From: an uncultured Hyphomicrobiales bacterium
Lineage (GTDB): Bacteria > Pseudomonadota > Alphaproteobacteria > Rhizobiales > Beijerinckiaceae
DNA length: 7,606 bases
NCBI GenBank assembly: GCA_903903935.1
Contig: CAIVAX010000304.1
Span: forward strand, 1 to 7,606
Direction of reading: 5' to 3'
The notes under the pieces were generated by a model. The model did no database searches and was not told the DNA's origin. It was given only the letters and a program-made list of their open reading frames with translations. Below are positions 1-7,196 of this stretch, piece after piece (position 1 is the first letter of the stretch; each line of letters begins with the position of its first letter). A program made the translations under genes and the position numbers.

Positions 1-741
1 GCCCGCGTTTACGAGACGGGAGGCTTACGCTTGCGCTATCCCAAATCTCCTGATGGCTGTGAGGCTATTATCATCAATACAGGTGGTGGCATTGTGGGCG
101 GTGATCAGGCCCGCATGACTTTTGAAGCAGGCCCGCATTCCCATGTGATTTTAAGTACGCAGGCAGCCGAAAAGATCTATCGCGCCCAAACGCAAACTCT
201 CTCTGACCAAGCGCGCATTGATGTTGAGCTGACTTTGCGTCAGGGTTCGCGTCTGGAATGGCTGCCGCAGGAGACAATTCTGTTTCATCAATCATCTCTC
301 AAGCGCAGTCTGAGCGTGCATATGGAAGCGGACGCCAGTCTGACTTTGCTCGAGAGCACTTTGTTTGGCCGTCTGGCTATGGGCGAGAGCCATGTGGACT
401 GCGCCTTTCAAGATCGCTGGCGCATTCATCGCGAGGGATCTTTAATCTTTGCCGATGATCTTCGCCTGCAGGGCAAGAGTGCGGACCTTCTCGCTCGCAA
501 GGCGGCAGGATCTGGCGCAAGGGCCATTGCAACACTTCTCCATGTGGCAAAAGATGCCGAAAGCCGCTGCGATGATCTCAGAGCGCATTTGCAGGCTTGC
601 AGCTGTCATTGGGGCGTGAGTGCGTGGAACGGATTTGCGCTCATTCGTCTGGCAGCATCTGAGCCGGATGGTTTGCGCCGCACGCTTGTTGATCTCATGC
701 GACATCTGCGGGGATGCGAAGCCCCGCGTGTCTGGAATTAA
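1..741 (+). CDS. ureD: Urease accessory protein UreD (5' end outside window)
   Basis: UreD (UreH in Helicobacter) is a cytoplasmic scaffold that binds apo-urease and recruits UreF and UreG for nickel insertion. The frame is open from the first base of the window, so the true start lies upstream; an ATG at 31 is internal, because the codons before it already read like UreD (VYETGGLRLRYPK). Counting from the first window codon, family motifs are INTGGGIVGGD (about 25-35), STQAAEKIYRA (52-62) and LEWLPQETI (85-93). The C-terminus, RGCEAPRVWN, ends as UreD proteins usually do. The 246 visible residues compare with roughly 260-290 for the family, so only a few dozen residues are missing. It is followed 19 bp later by ureAB in the same direction, with no sign of a terminator. 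The UreD assignment is firm. Confidence 0.96.
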   Translation, partial: ARVYETGGLRLRYPKSPDGCEAIIINTGGGIVGGDQARMTFEAGPHSHVILSTQAAEKIYRAQTQTLSDQARIDVELTLRQGSRLEWLPQETILFHQSSLKRSLSVHMEADASLTLLESTLFGRLAMGESHVDCAFQDRWRIHREGSLIFADDLRLQGKSADLLARKAAGSGARAIATLLHVAKDAESRCDDLRAHLQACSCHWGVSAWNGFALIRLAASEPDGLRRTLVDLMRHLRGCEAPRVWN

Positions 742-746
742 TGATT

Positions 747-753
747 AAGAGGA
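747..753 (+). promoter_or_regulatory. Ribosome binding site of ureAB
   Basis: AAGAGGA lies 7 bases before the ATG at 761. It supports that start, which also gives the usual MxLTPRE N-terminus of urease gamma subunits. Confidence 0.7.
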
Positions 754-760
754 TAGAGCC

Positions 761-1381
761 ATGAATTTGACCCCGCGCGAGAAAGATAAATTGCTCATCG
801 CAATGGCCGCCAATGTTGCTCGTCGTCGCCTCGAGCGCGGCGTTAAACTCAATCATCCCGAAGCCATTGCGCTGATCACGGATTTTGTTGTTGAGGGCGC
901 GCGCGATGGCCGTTCTGTAGCTGAACTCATGGAGGCGGGCGCTCATGTGATCAGTGCCGAGCATGTGATGGAGGGCATTGCCGAGATGATTCATGACATA
1001 CAGATCGAAGCAACCTTTCCCGATGGTACAAAGCTGGTGACAGTGCATCAGCCCATTCGCCAATCCAACTCTTCACTCATTCCCGGTGAGGTCATGCCGC
1101 AAGCAGGCGATCTCATCTTGAATGAGGGCCGCGAGTCAATCGTGCTCACTGTTGCCAATACGGGCGATCGTCCCATTCAGGTTGGCTCCCATTATCATTT
1201 CTTTGAGACCACTCAGGCGCTGCACTTTGATCGCAGCAAGGCGCGTGGCATGCGGCTCGATATAGCCGCTGGCACAGCCGTTCGGTTTGAGCCGGGACAA
1301 AAGCGTGAGATTGCACTCATCGCGCTTTTGGGACGTCGCGAAGTCTACGGCTTTCAGCAAGCCATTATGGGCAAGCTCTGA
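761..1381 (+). CDS. ureAB: Fused urease gamma/beta subunit
   Basis: This is a structural subunit of urease (urea + water to ammonia and carbamate), a cytoplasmic nickel enzyme. Residues 1 to about 100 form the gamma subunit ([11 protein letters not shown] at the start, [11 protein letters not shown] at 31-41, [16 protein letters not shown] at 84-99). After a short linker (about 100-106), residues from about 107 to 206 form the beta subunit (IPGE 107-110, NEGRE 121-125, [15 protein letters not shown] 135-149, [15 protein letters not shown] 165-179). In many bacteria these are two genes, ureA and ureB. The fusion resembles Helicobacter UreA but ends at residue 206, without the C-terminal extension that takes Helicobacter UreA to about 238 residues. 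Since that extension helps build the Helicobacter dodecamer, I infer an ordinary (alpha-beta-gamma)3 trimer here. It lies between ureD and ureC in one operon; ureC starts 15 bp downstream. There is no internal stop or frameshift at the junction. Confidence 0.97.
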   Translation: MNLTPREKDKLLIAMAANVARRRLERGVKLNHPEAIALITDFVVEGARDGRSVAELMEAGAHVISAEHVMEGIAEMIHDIQIEATFPDGTKLVTVHQPIRQSNSSLIPGEVMPQAGDLILNEGRESIVLTVANTGDRPIQVGSHYHFFETTQALHFDRSKARGMRLDIAAGTAVRFEPGQKREIALIALLGRREVYGFQQAIMGKL

Positions 1382-1387
1382 AGGGAG
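1382..1387 (+). promoter_or_regulatory. Ribosome binding site of ureC
   Basis: AGGGAG follows directly after the ureAB stop codon, 9 bases before the ATG at 1397. It fixes the ureC start, which yields the conserved N-terminus [17 protein letters not shown]. Confidence 0.65.
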
Positions 1388-1396
1388 ATCATCATC

Positions 1397-3109
1397 ATGG
1401 CTATTAAATTCTCCCGCGCCGCTTATGCGGATATGTTCGGCCCCACGACAGGCGATAAGGTCCGTCTGGCGGACACAGCTTTGCGCATCGAGATTGAAAA
1501 AGATTTCACCATTTATGGCGAAGAGGTAAAATTTGGCGGCGGCAAAGTCATCCGTGATGGCATGGGCCAATCGCAAGCCACGCGCGCCGATGGCGCCATG
1601 GATACAGTGATCACCAATGCGATTGTAATTGATCATTGGGGCATTGTGAAAGCCGATGTCGGTCTGCGCGATGGGCTGATTGTCAAGATCGGCAAGTCGG
1701 GCAATCCTGAAATTCAGCCCGGTGTTGATATTCTCATTGGTCCGGGCACAGAGATCATTGCCGGTGAAGGCAAGATTCTAACCGCTGGTGGCTTTGATAC
1801 GCATATTCACTTCATCTGTCCGCAGCAGATTGAAGAGGCCTTGATGTCCGGTGTCACCTCCATGCTGGGCGGCGGCACAGGTCCTGCGACAGGCACGTTC
1901 GCAACCACATGCACGCCCGGTCCCTGGCATTTAGCACGCATGATCGAAGCGGCCGATGGCTTTGCAATGAATTTGGGGTTTGCTGGCAAGGGCAATGCCT
2001 CAACACCGCAAGGCTTGGTGGAACAGATTGAAGGCGGCGCCTGCGCGCTCAAGCTGCATGAAGATTGGGGCACAACGCCCGCTGCCATTGATAATTGCCT
2101 GTCAGTTGCCGATGATCATGACATTCAAGTGATGATCCATACTGATACGCTCAATGAAAGCGGCTTTGTGCAAGATACGATCAAAGCCTTTAAAGGGCGC
2201 ACCATTCATGCCTTTCATACAGAGGGGGCCGGTGGTGGCCATGCACCTGATATTATCAGCGTCGCTTCGCTCGAAAATGTTTTGCCGTCCTCCACCAACC
2301 CAACCCGGCCGTTCACCCGCAATACGCTCGATGAGCATCTGGATATGTTGATGGTCTGCCATCATCTCGATTCCTCTATTCCTGAGGATTTGGCTTTTGC
2401 AGAATCGCGCATTCGCAAAGAAACCATTGCGGCTGAGGATATTCTGCATGATCTGGGTGCCTTGTCGATGATGAGCTCGGATTCGCAAGCCATGGGCCGC
2501 GTGGGCGAGGTGATCATTCGCACATGGCAGACAGCAGATAAAATGCGCCGTCAGCGCGGCCCTCTGTCTGAGGAAACGGGCGATAATGATAATGCGCGCG
2601 TGAAGCGCTATATCGCCAAATACACAATCAACCCGGCCATTGCGCATGGCGTATCCAAAGTGATTGGCTCGATTGAGCAAGGCAAAATAGCCGATCTTGT
2701 TTTGTGGTCGCCGGCTTTCTTTGGTGTCAAGCCGGATTTGATCATCAAGGGTGGTGTGATTGCCGCCGCGCCCATGGGTGATCCCAATGCCTCGATCCCC
2801 ACGCCTCAGCCCGTGCATTATCGCCCCATGTTTGCCAGCTTTGGCAGCGCGCTTGCGCGCACCTCTGTCACCTTCGTTTCGCAAACTTCGCTGGATAAGG
2901 GATTGGTGCAAAAGCTGCGGGTCAGCAAATCATTGGTGGGTGTTGCCAATACACGGGGCCAGATTTCAAAATCATCGATGATTCATAATGGCGCAACACC
3001 CAATATCAAAGTTGATCCTGAAACCTATCAGGTGACGATTGATGGCCAGCTCCTCACCTGTGAGCCTGCCGATGTTTTGCCTATGGCCCAGCGCTATTTC
3101 ATGTTTTGA
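1397..3109 (+). CDS. ureC: Urease alpha subunit (catalytic)
   Basis: UreC carries the dinuclear nickel active site of urease, in the amidohydrolase superfamily. The length of 570 residues matches the family (567 in Klebsiella aerogenes), and motifs run at +2 relative to that enzyme. Nickel ligands are H136 and H138 (THIHF), carbamylated K219 (ALKLHEDWG), H248 (MIHTD), H274 ([12 protein letters not shown]) and D362 (SSDSQAMG). The substrate-side H221 and the mobile-flap C321-H322 (MVCHHLD) are also present. Nothing catalytic is missing, so the enzyme should be active once nickel is loaded. The start at 1397 has a good Shine-Dalgarno. The gene lies 15 bp after ureAB and 7 bp before ureF. A ureE gene, often found directly after ureC, is absent here. 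Confidence 0.98.
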   Translation: MAIKFSRAAYADMFGPTTGDKVRLADTALRIEIEKDFTIYGEEVKFGGGKVIRDGMGQSQATRADGAMDTVITNAIVIDHWGIVKADVGLRDGLIVKIGKSGNPEIQPGVDILIGPGTEIIAGEGKILTAGGFDTHIHFICPQQIEEALMSGVTSMLGGGTGPATGTFATTCTPGPWHLARMIEAADGFAMNLGFAGKGNASTPQGLVEQIEGGACALKLHEDWGTTPAAIDNCLSVADDHDIQVMIHTDTLNESGFVQDTIKAFKGRTIHAFHTEGAGGGHAPDIISVASLENVLPSSTNPTRPFTRNTLDEHLDMLMVCHHLDSSIPEDLAFAESRIRKETIAAEDILHDLGALSMMSSDSQAMGRVGEVIIRTWQTADKMRRQRGPLSEETGDNDNARVKRYIAKYTINPAIAHGVSKVIGSIEQGKIADLVLWSPAFFGVKPDLIIKGGVIAAAPMGDPNASIPTPQPVHYRPMFASFGSALARTSVTFVSQTSLDKGLVQKLRVSKSLVGVANTRGQISKSSMIHNGATPNIKVDPETYQVTIDGQLLTCEPADVLPMAQRYFMF

Positions 3110-3116
3110 TCAAATC

Positions 3117-3812
3117 ATGTCCGCTGTTCCAGATCATGTTCTTTTTCTGTGGCTCTCGCCAGCCTTTCCCATAGGCTCTTTTGCTTATAGCCATGGCTTG
3201 GAATGGGCCGTCGCCTCTGAGGCAATTGTCACGCCTGAGGATTTGTTCGAGTGGATCGCAACGCTGATTCAACATGGTTCGGGTCGCAACGATCTTCTGC
3301 TGCTGGCATCGAGCTTTCGTGCCATGCAAGAGGGAGATGAGCAGCTCGCGCAAGAGATCAATCAATTGGCTTTGGCTCTCTCGCCCTCACGCGAGCGCCG
3401 TCTTGAAACAGTCTCGCAAGGCAATGCGTTCATCAAAGCTATTCAGGATGCTTGGCCGCATGAACATTTGCCGCTTTGGCTCAAAATGGGCGAAGATCTT
3501 ACCAAGGGCGAAGAGCTTTCCTATCCCGTGGCGGTGGCCATAGCTGCCAGTGTGCACGGATTAGCTCTTCAAGCCGTGCTGGATCATTTCATCATGGCCT
3601 ATGTCGCCAATCTTATCTCGGCTGCCACACGTTTGAGTGTGATAGGCCAGACGCAGGGCCAAAAGCTCTTATCGGCTCTTATGCCTGCGATGCAGACACA
3701 AGTGAATGCCGCGCTCGAAGGCTCGCTCGATGATCTGGGCGGGTTCTCCCTGTGTTCAGATATCGCCTCCATGCAACATGAAACTCAATATTCAAGGATG
3801 TTCCGCTCATGA
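3117..3812 (+). CDS. ureF: Urease accessory protein UreF
   Basis: UreF is an all-helical cytoplasmic protein that bridges UreD and UreG in the urease activation complex and is thought to gate the GTPase activity of UreG. Starting at ATG 3117 the product has 231 residues, a normal length. Family signatures are [17 protein letters not shown] (13-29), GEELSYPVA in the middle, and the C-terminal SRMFRS, close to the SRLFRS end typical of UreF. The frame is open further upstream to an ATG at 3039, but that would overlap ureC by 71 bp and add residues unlike UreF, so 3117 is chosen. No clear Shine-Dalgarno precedes 3117; with the ureC stop only 7 bases away, translational coupling to ureC is likely. 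Its stop overlaps the ureG start as ATGA at 3809-3812. Confidence 0.95.
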   Translation: MSAVPDHVLFLWLSPAFPIGSFAYSHGLEWAVASEAIVTPEDLFEWIATLIQHGSGRNDLLLLASSFRAMQEGDEQLAQEINQLALALSPSRERRLETVSQGNAFIKAIQDAWPHEHLPLWLKMGEDLTKGEELSYPVAVAIAASVHGLALQAVLDHFIMAYVANLISAATRLSVIGQTQGQKLLSALMPAMQTQVNAALEGSLDDLGGFSLCSDIASMQHETQYSRMFRS

Positions 3813-4441
3813 GCACACAACACAATGGCCCCTTCCGTGTCGGCATTGGTGGTCCTGTTGGATCGGGCAAGACAGCTTTGATGGAGCAATTGTGTAAGAG
3901 CTTTCGCACGCGCTATGATATTGCGGCCATCACCAATGATATTTTTACCAAAGAAGATGCCCGCCTCCTCACCGTCGCGGGGGCTTTGCCGCCTGAGCGC
4001 ATTCTAGGTGTTGAGACTGGTGGTTGCCCGCATACGGCCATTCGCGAAGATGCCTCCATCAATCTGGCTGCTGTGCAGCAAATGTGCCGCAGCTTTCCCA
4101 ATCTTGATTTGATCTTGATTGAATCGGGTGGCGATAATCTGGCAGCAACCTTCTCGCCAGAACTCGCCGATATTACCATCTATGTGATCGATGTCTCGGG
4201 GGGTGAAAAAATTCCGCGCAAAGGTGGCCCCGGCATTACCCGTTCGGATCTTTTAGTGATCAATAAAACCGATCTTGCCCCCTATGTGGGCGCCTCCTTA
4301 GAGGTGATGGAGACCGATGCCCGCACCCAGCGCAAGCAGCGCCCCTTTGTCATGACCAATATGAAAACGGGGCAGGGGCTTGATGTGATCTTGCGCTTTA
4401 TCGAGACAGCCGGCGGGCTTAAAGAAGCATCGGCCGCCTGA
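3809..4441 (+). CDS. ureG: Urease accessory GTPase UreG
   Basis: UreG is the SIMIBI-class GTPase that delivers nickel to apo-urease within the UreD-UreF-UreG complex. Its 210 residues include the P-loop GGPVGSGKT (14-22), the switch segment [11 protein letters not shown] (41-51), the nickel-binding CPH motif C73-P74-H75 within [13 protein letters not shown], the ESGGDNL motif (105-111), and the guanine-specificity motif NKTD (152-155). The N-terminus ([10 protein letters not shown]) is short and has no histidine-rich stretch of the kind some UreG proteins carry. AAGGA at 3794-3798 may serve as ribosome binding site, and the ATGA overlap with ureF implies coupling. It is the last urease gene in the window; 51 bp separate its stop from the GTG at 4493. 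Confidence 0.98.
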   Translation: MSTQHNGPFRVGIGGPVGSGKTALMEQLCKSFRTRYDIAAITNDIFTKEDARLLTVAGALPPERILGVETGGCPHTAIREDASINLAAVQQMCRSFPNLDLILIESGGDNLAATFSPELADITIYVIDVSGGEKIPRKGGPGITRSDLLVINKTDLAPYVGASLEVMETDARTQRKQRPFVMTNMKTGQGLDVILRFIETAGGLKEASAA

Positions 4442-4458
4442 GCCCCAGCCCATCGGCC

Positions 4459-4500
4459 TGAGTGGCAATCCCCATTTGTTTTGCTATAATGAGTGGCAAT
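4459..4500 (+). repeat. Pair of 11 bp direct repeats over the promoter
   Basis: TGAGTGGCAAT occurs at 4459-4469 and again at 4490-4500, identical and 31 bp apart (about three DNA turns). The first copy contains the predicted -35 hexamer, and the second begins at the last base of the -10 box and covers the likely transcription start. The placement suggests a regulator binding site, but chance or a local duplication cannot be excluded. Confidence 0.45.
4462..4490 (+). promoter_or_regulatory. Predicted sigma70-type promoter
   Basis: A perfect -10 hexamer TATAAT (4485-4490) sits 17 bases after GTGGCA (4462-4467), which matches four of six positions of the TTGACA -35 consensus. Transcription would start near 4497, about 20 bases before the proposed TTG start of the next gene. 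This suggests that the secreted protein gene can be transcribed independently of the urease operon. No strong intrinsic terminator is visible after ureG, so read-through is also possible. Confidence 0.55.
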
Positions 4501-4504
4501 TTCA

Positions 4505-4511
4505 GGGGAGG
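4505..4511 (+). promoter_or_regulatory. Strong ribosome binding site that selects a TTG start
   Basis: GGGGAGG lies 5 bases before TTG at 4517. The GTG at 4493 in the same frame has no such site and lies upstream of the predicted transcription start, so this site decides the start in favour of 4517. Confidence 0.6.
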
Positions 4512-4516
4512 GCTCC

Positions 4517-6316
4517 TTGCGTTATCGGCTTTGCCTTGCAGTGTTGGGCTGGTTCTTGGTGCAGGCCCTGCTGGTCCCAGCCTCGCTTTTGGCGCAAACT
4601 CTGGCGCAAAAGGGTGACTTGCGCTGGATTGTTTTGGCCAGTCGGTTGTATCTCAATGAGGCGATTGGCCTTGCCCGTTATTATAACGGGAAAGTCCTGC
4701 AAGCCAATAATGGCTGGTATGCCATTGTCAAAGATCCCATCTCCGTGCGCGATCAAAACGCGACGCGCCAAGCTCTGCTAAAGCAAAATGATTATCCCTC
4801 TGATTTTCTCTTCTCGCGCGGCGATGGCTATCAGCGCATTGTCTGGCAGAAGGACAATCCCATTTTGGCTGAGGGGGTTTTCAACAAGACCAAAACTGTG
4901 AATGTGCAATCAGGCGCTGTGCGGGTGACTGCGGGTCCGCAAAAGAAAAAGAATAAAACATCGCTCTTTGTCCAAATCGCTCAACAAGGCAAAAATGTGC
5001 TGCGGATAGATTTGAATGATGAGGATGATGAGCTTGATCTCAACTTCGATGCCGAAATTAAAATCGTGCAACTCGATAAATCCAGCCCTGTGCCTCAAGT
5101 TGTGATCACCACATATACAGGCGGCGCGCATTGCTGCACGCAAACTCTGATCGCCGGCCTGCAAGCCAATGGTACATGGTCGCGGCTTGAGGCGCCTATG
5201 CTCGATGGCTCTGGATTTAGCTTCTCTGATCTTGATGGTGATGGCGAAAGCGAATTGATCGCGGTCGATCAATCTTTTCTTTATGCCTTCGCCTCTTATG
5301 CTGAATCCTATTCACCCTCGCAAATCTGGAAATACCGCGAGGGTCAGATCAAAAATCTCTCAAGCGAGTCTCGCTTTCAAGATTATTATCTCCAGCAAGT
5401 CTTCATGTTTGAATATTCTGCGCAAAAGGAACCGGATCTGTGGCACAATAACGGCTTTCTTGCTGGCTGGGTGGGCGCCAAGGCACGCGCCGGTCAGGGC
5501 GATGAGGCGTGGGCCCGCATGGTCAAGACCTATGACACAGAGTCAGATTGGATCTTGAGTGAGTGCAAAGTGGCTTTGCAAAATGGTCTTTGTCCAAAGG
5601 GTCAGGATCTGAAACTTGATTTTCCAACCGCGCTGACAAAACATTTACTAGAAAATGATTATCAATTGGTGCTGAACAAACCAGCTGTATCCTTGCCGCC
5701 AACGCCAGCTGTAGCTGCTCCTCCTCTCAAAGAGGATCGCTCGCCTGTCAATGCGGGAACGGGCCTCTTCATTTCAGCCGATGGCTTAATCCTGACCAAT
5801 GCGCGCCTGGCCTCGACCTGTCCTGTTTTGGTTGTCACGCGCGCGGGGCAACCCTCGTTTGTAGGATCGCTCATCGCCGAAGATAAAGAGCTCGATCTGG
5901 CGGTGATCAAAACCTCGGCCAAGCCCGTCAGCTGGGGCGAGCTTCGGTTGAATGTCCGGCAGAGTGAAGCTGTGTATGCCTTTGGCTATCCTTTGTCTGG
6001 AATTGTCGACTCGCGCAGCAATTTCAGCTCTGCATCGGTCATCGCTTTGAATGGCGCTCAAGGCGATGCCAAATTCTTCCAGATCTCTGCTGCGCTGCGC
6101 GCCGGGCAGGGTGGTGGACCTGTGATGGATCAAGCCGGCAATGTGGTAGGGCTGATGAGCGCTGCCTTGCAGCCCATCAGTGCACGTGAAATCAGCCGCT
6201 TTCTCGAGGCGCAAGGTCTCGTGCCTGCCAAAGGATCTGCCTCTGCGCCTATGAGTGCCGATGATCTCTACCGCAAATCAAAAGAGATGAGCGTGATGAT
6301 CGGCTGTCCGCGCTGA
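4517..6316 (+). CDS. Secreted SPOR-like / FG-GAP-like / pseudo-trypsin protein
   Basis: I do not recognise this as a named gene. From TTG 4517 it has 599 residues; a GTG at 4493 would add 8. Residues 1-26 look like a Sec signal peptide (RYR, a hydrophobic stretch, then PASLLA), so the product is probably periplasmic or secreted. Residues about 35-105 (WIVLASR, EAIGLARYY, NGWYAIVKDP) resemble a SPOR fold. Residues about 115-300 include TGGAHCCT (201-208) and an acidic loop DLDGDGESE (238-246), like the calcium-binding loops of FG-GAP/VCBS repeats. A Pro/Ala-rich linker follows at about 390-411. Residues about 412-575 read as a trypsin-like domain (GTGLFISADGLILTN onward), but the expected His is R430 (TNARLAS), the Asp is kept (D460, ELDLAVIK), and the nucleophile Ser is G532 (GQGGGP for GNSGGP). 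It therefore looks non-catalytic; binding or sensing is inferred. It follows ureG with its own predicted promoter, and nothing ties it to urease functionally. Confidence 0.85.
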   Translation: MRYRLCLAVLGWFLVQALLVPASLLAQTLAQKGDLRWIVLASRLYLNEAIGLARYYNGKVLQANNGWYAIVKDPISVRDQNATRQALLKQNDYPSDFLFSRGDGYQRIVWQKDNPILAEGVFNKTKTVNVQSGAVRVTAGPQKKKNKTSLFVQIAQQGKNVLRIDLNDEDDELDLNFDAEIKIVQLDKSSPVPQVVITTYTGGAHCCTQTLIAGLQANGTWSRLEAPMLDGSGFSFSDLDGDGESELIAVDQSFLYAFASYAESYSPSQIWKYREGQIKNLSSESRFQDYYLQQVFMFEYSAQKEPDLWHNNGFLAGWVGAKARAGQGDEAWARMVKTYDTESDWILSECKVALQNGLCPKGQDLKLDFPTALTKHLLENDYQLVLNKPAVSLPPTPAVAAPPLKEDRSPVNAGTGLFISADGLILTNARLASTCPVLVVTRAGQPSFVGSLIAEDKELDLAVIKTSAKPVSWGELRLNVRQSEAVYAFGYPLSGIVDSRSNFSSASVIALNGAQGDAKFFQISAALRAGQGGGPVMDQAGNVVGLMSAALQPISAREISRFLEAQGLVPAKGSASAPMSADDLYRKSKEMSVMIGCPR

Positions 6317-6320
6317 GAGC

Positions 6321-6346
6321 GATCAGTCTCACCCTGATTGTGTTTT
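6321..6346 (+). terminator. Weak possible intrinsic terminator
   Basis: GATCAG (6321-6326) can pair with CTGATT (6334-6339), including one G-T pair, across a 7-base loop, and GTGTTTT follows. It lies just after the stop of the preceding gene, where a terminator is expected, but the stem is short and AT-rich and the T-tract is only four bases. Confidence 0.25.
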
Positions 6347-6406
6347 CACGCATCTGCGATTAGATCCAAAAGTCTGAAATAATCTAGCTGAACCAAATAT
6401 TATTCT

Positions 6407-6414
6407 GGGGGAAG
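6407..6414 (+). promoter_or_regulatory. Ribosome binding site of the crotonase-family gene
   Basis: GGGGGAAG lies just upstream of ATG 6417. It is a purine-rich site slightly closer to the start than usual. The 100 bp between the two genes holds no convincing promoter; AT-rich hexamers are present, but none has a good -35 partner. Confidence 0.5.
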
Positions 6415-6416
6415 AG

Positions 6417-7154
6417 ATGAGCGAAGAAGTCCTGATCGCACGGCGTGGTGAAATCCTCGATATAACGCTCAATGCTCCCGAGCGTGGCAATGCCGCCTCA
6501 GATGCGATGGCGATCCGCTTGGGCGATATTTTAGAGGCTGAGACGCAAGCGCGTTGTATCATTCTTCGCGGGGCAGGAGATGATTTTTGTACCGGCCGTG
6601 CCTCTGGCCCGCCGCCTCAGCCTCTGCCCGATGCGCATCAATTGCGGGTCATGCATGATATTGTGTTTCGCGCTTATGGTGCGGTGAGAAAATCACCTGC
6701 GCCCGTCATCGCGCTCATTCAGGGCCGCGCCTTGGGTTTTGGCTGCGCCCTTGCTGCAGTGGCCGATATCACGATTGCCTCGCAGCGGGCAACATTTCAA
6801 GTGCCGGAGTTCGCACATAACATCATGCCCACTATGGTTATGTCCTCGATGATTGATCGCCTGTCGCTCAAAGCGATCATGTATCTGGTCTATACCTCCA
6901 AAATCATTGGCGCTGAGCAGGCCCTGTCGCTGGGTCTGGTCAATGAAATTGTTGCGCCCGATCAGCTTGAATCAGCTGCCGAGGCGCTCTGCGCAAGCCT
7001 GCTCAAAGCCTCACGTCCAGCGGTCTTTGGCGTCAAGGAATATGCGATGCAGGCGCAAGGGGCCGATATTGCAACCGCCGTCTCATATGCGCGCAGCCTT
7101 CATGCTCTGGTCAATACATCATCGGATCTGCGCGCCAATTTCAAAAAGCCCTGA
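6417..7154 (+). CDS. Enoyl-CoA hydratase/isomerase (crotonase) family protein
   Basis: This is a crotonase-fold protein of 245 residues, slightly shorter than the usual 255-260. Crotonases act on acyl-CoA thioesters in the cytoplasm; the substrate here cannot be told. Recognisable features are the N-terminal strand pattern with LNAPERGNA (18-26), the first oxyanion-hole region GAGDDFCTGRA (52-62), the second glycine-rich region GRALGFGCALAAVADI (103-118), VPEFAHNIMP (129-138), and the helix GAEQALSLGLVNEIV (165-179). In classic enoyl-CoA hydratase two glutamates activate water. The first (Glu144 in the rat enzyme, in GGGCELA) is Ala111 here, while the second (Glu164, in the PE motif) is kept as Glu131. 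Straight hydratase chemistry is therefore doubtful, and isomerase or another crotonase activity is possible. The gene converges with a ThDP enzyme gene 42 bp away. The family call is firm, the reaction is not. Confidence 0.93.
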   Translation: MSEEVLIARRGEILDITLNAPERGNAASDAMAIRLGDILEAETQARCIILRGAGDDFCTGRASGPPPQPLPDAHQLRVMHDIVFRAYGAVRKSPAPVIALIQGRALGFGCALAAVADITIASQRATFQVPEFAHNIMPTMVMSSMIDRLSLKAIMYLVYTSKIIGAEQALSLGLVNEIVAPDQLESAAEALCASLLKASRPAVFGVKEYAMQAQGADIATAVSYARSLHALVNTSSDLRANFKKP

Positions 7155-7196
7155 TCAGGTGGCGCTCTTTGGTGAGTTCACATGCGCGGGCTCAGC

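Noticed and set aside
31..741. ureD starting at ATG 31
   Set aside because: The ten codons before it are in frame and UreD-like, and a start there would remove a conserved part of the family N-terminus; the gene is simply cut by the window edge.
1136..1636. Open frame of 166 codons on the minus strand
   Set aside because: It is antisense to the end of ureAB and the start of ureC and has no recognisable motif.
2102..2911. Open frame of 269 codons on the minus strand
   Set aside because: It lies wholly antisense to ureC, whose protein is conserved throughout. Its translation shows no family features and is rich in His, Arg and Ile, as expected from an antisense shadow.
3039..3116. Longer ureF starting at ATG 3039
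   Set aside because: It would overlap the conserved C-terminus of ureC by 71 bp, and the added residues do not resemble UreF.
6338..6366. Promoter upstream of the crotonase gene (TTGTGT, then TAGATC)
   Set aside because: The spacing is right, but the -10 matches only three of six positions, too weak to list as a feature.
7155..7196. Bidirectional terminator between the convergent genes
   Set aside because: Only a four-base stem (TGAG/CTCA) with a long loop is seen, and there is no T-tract.
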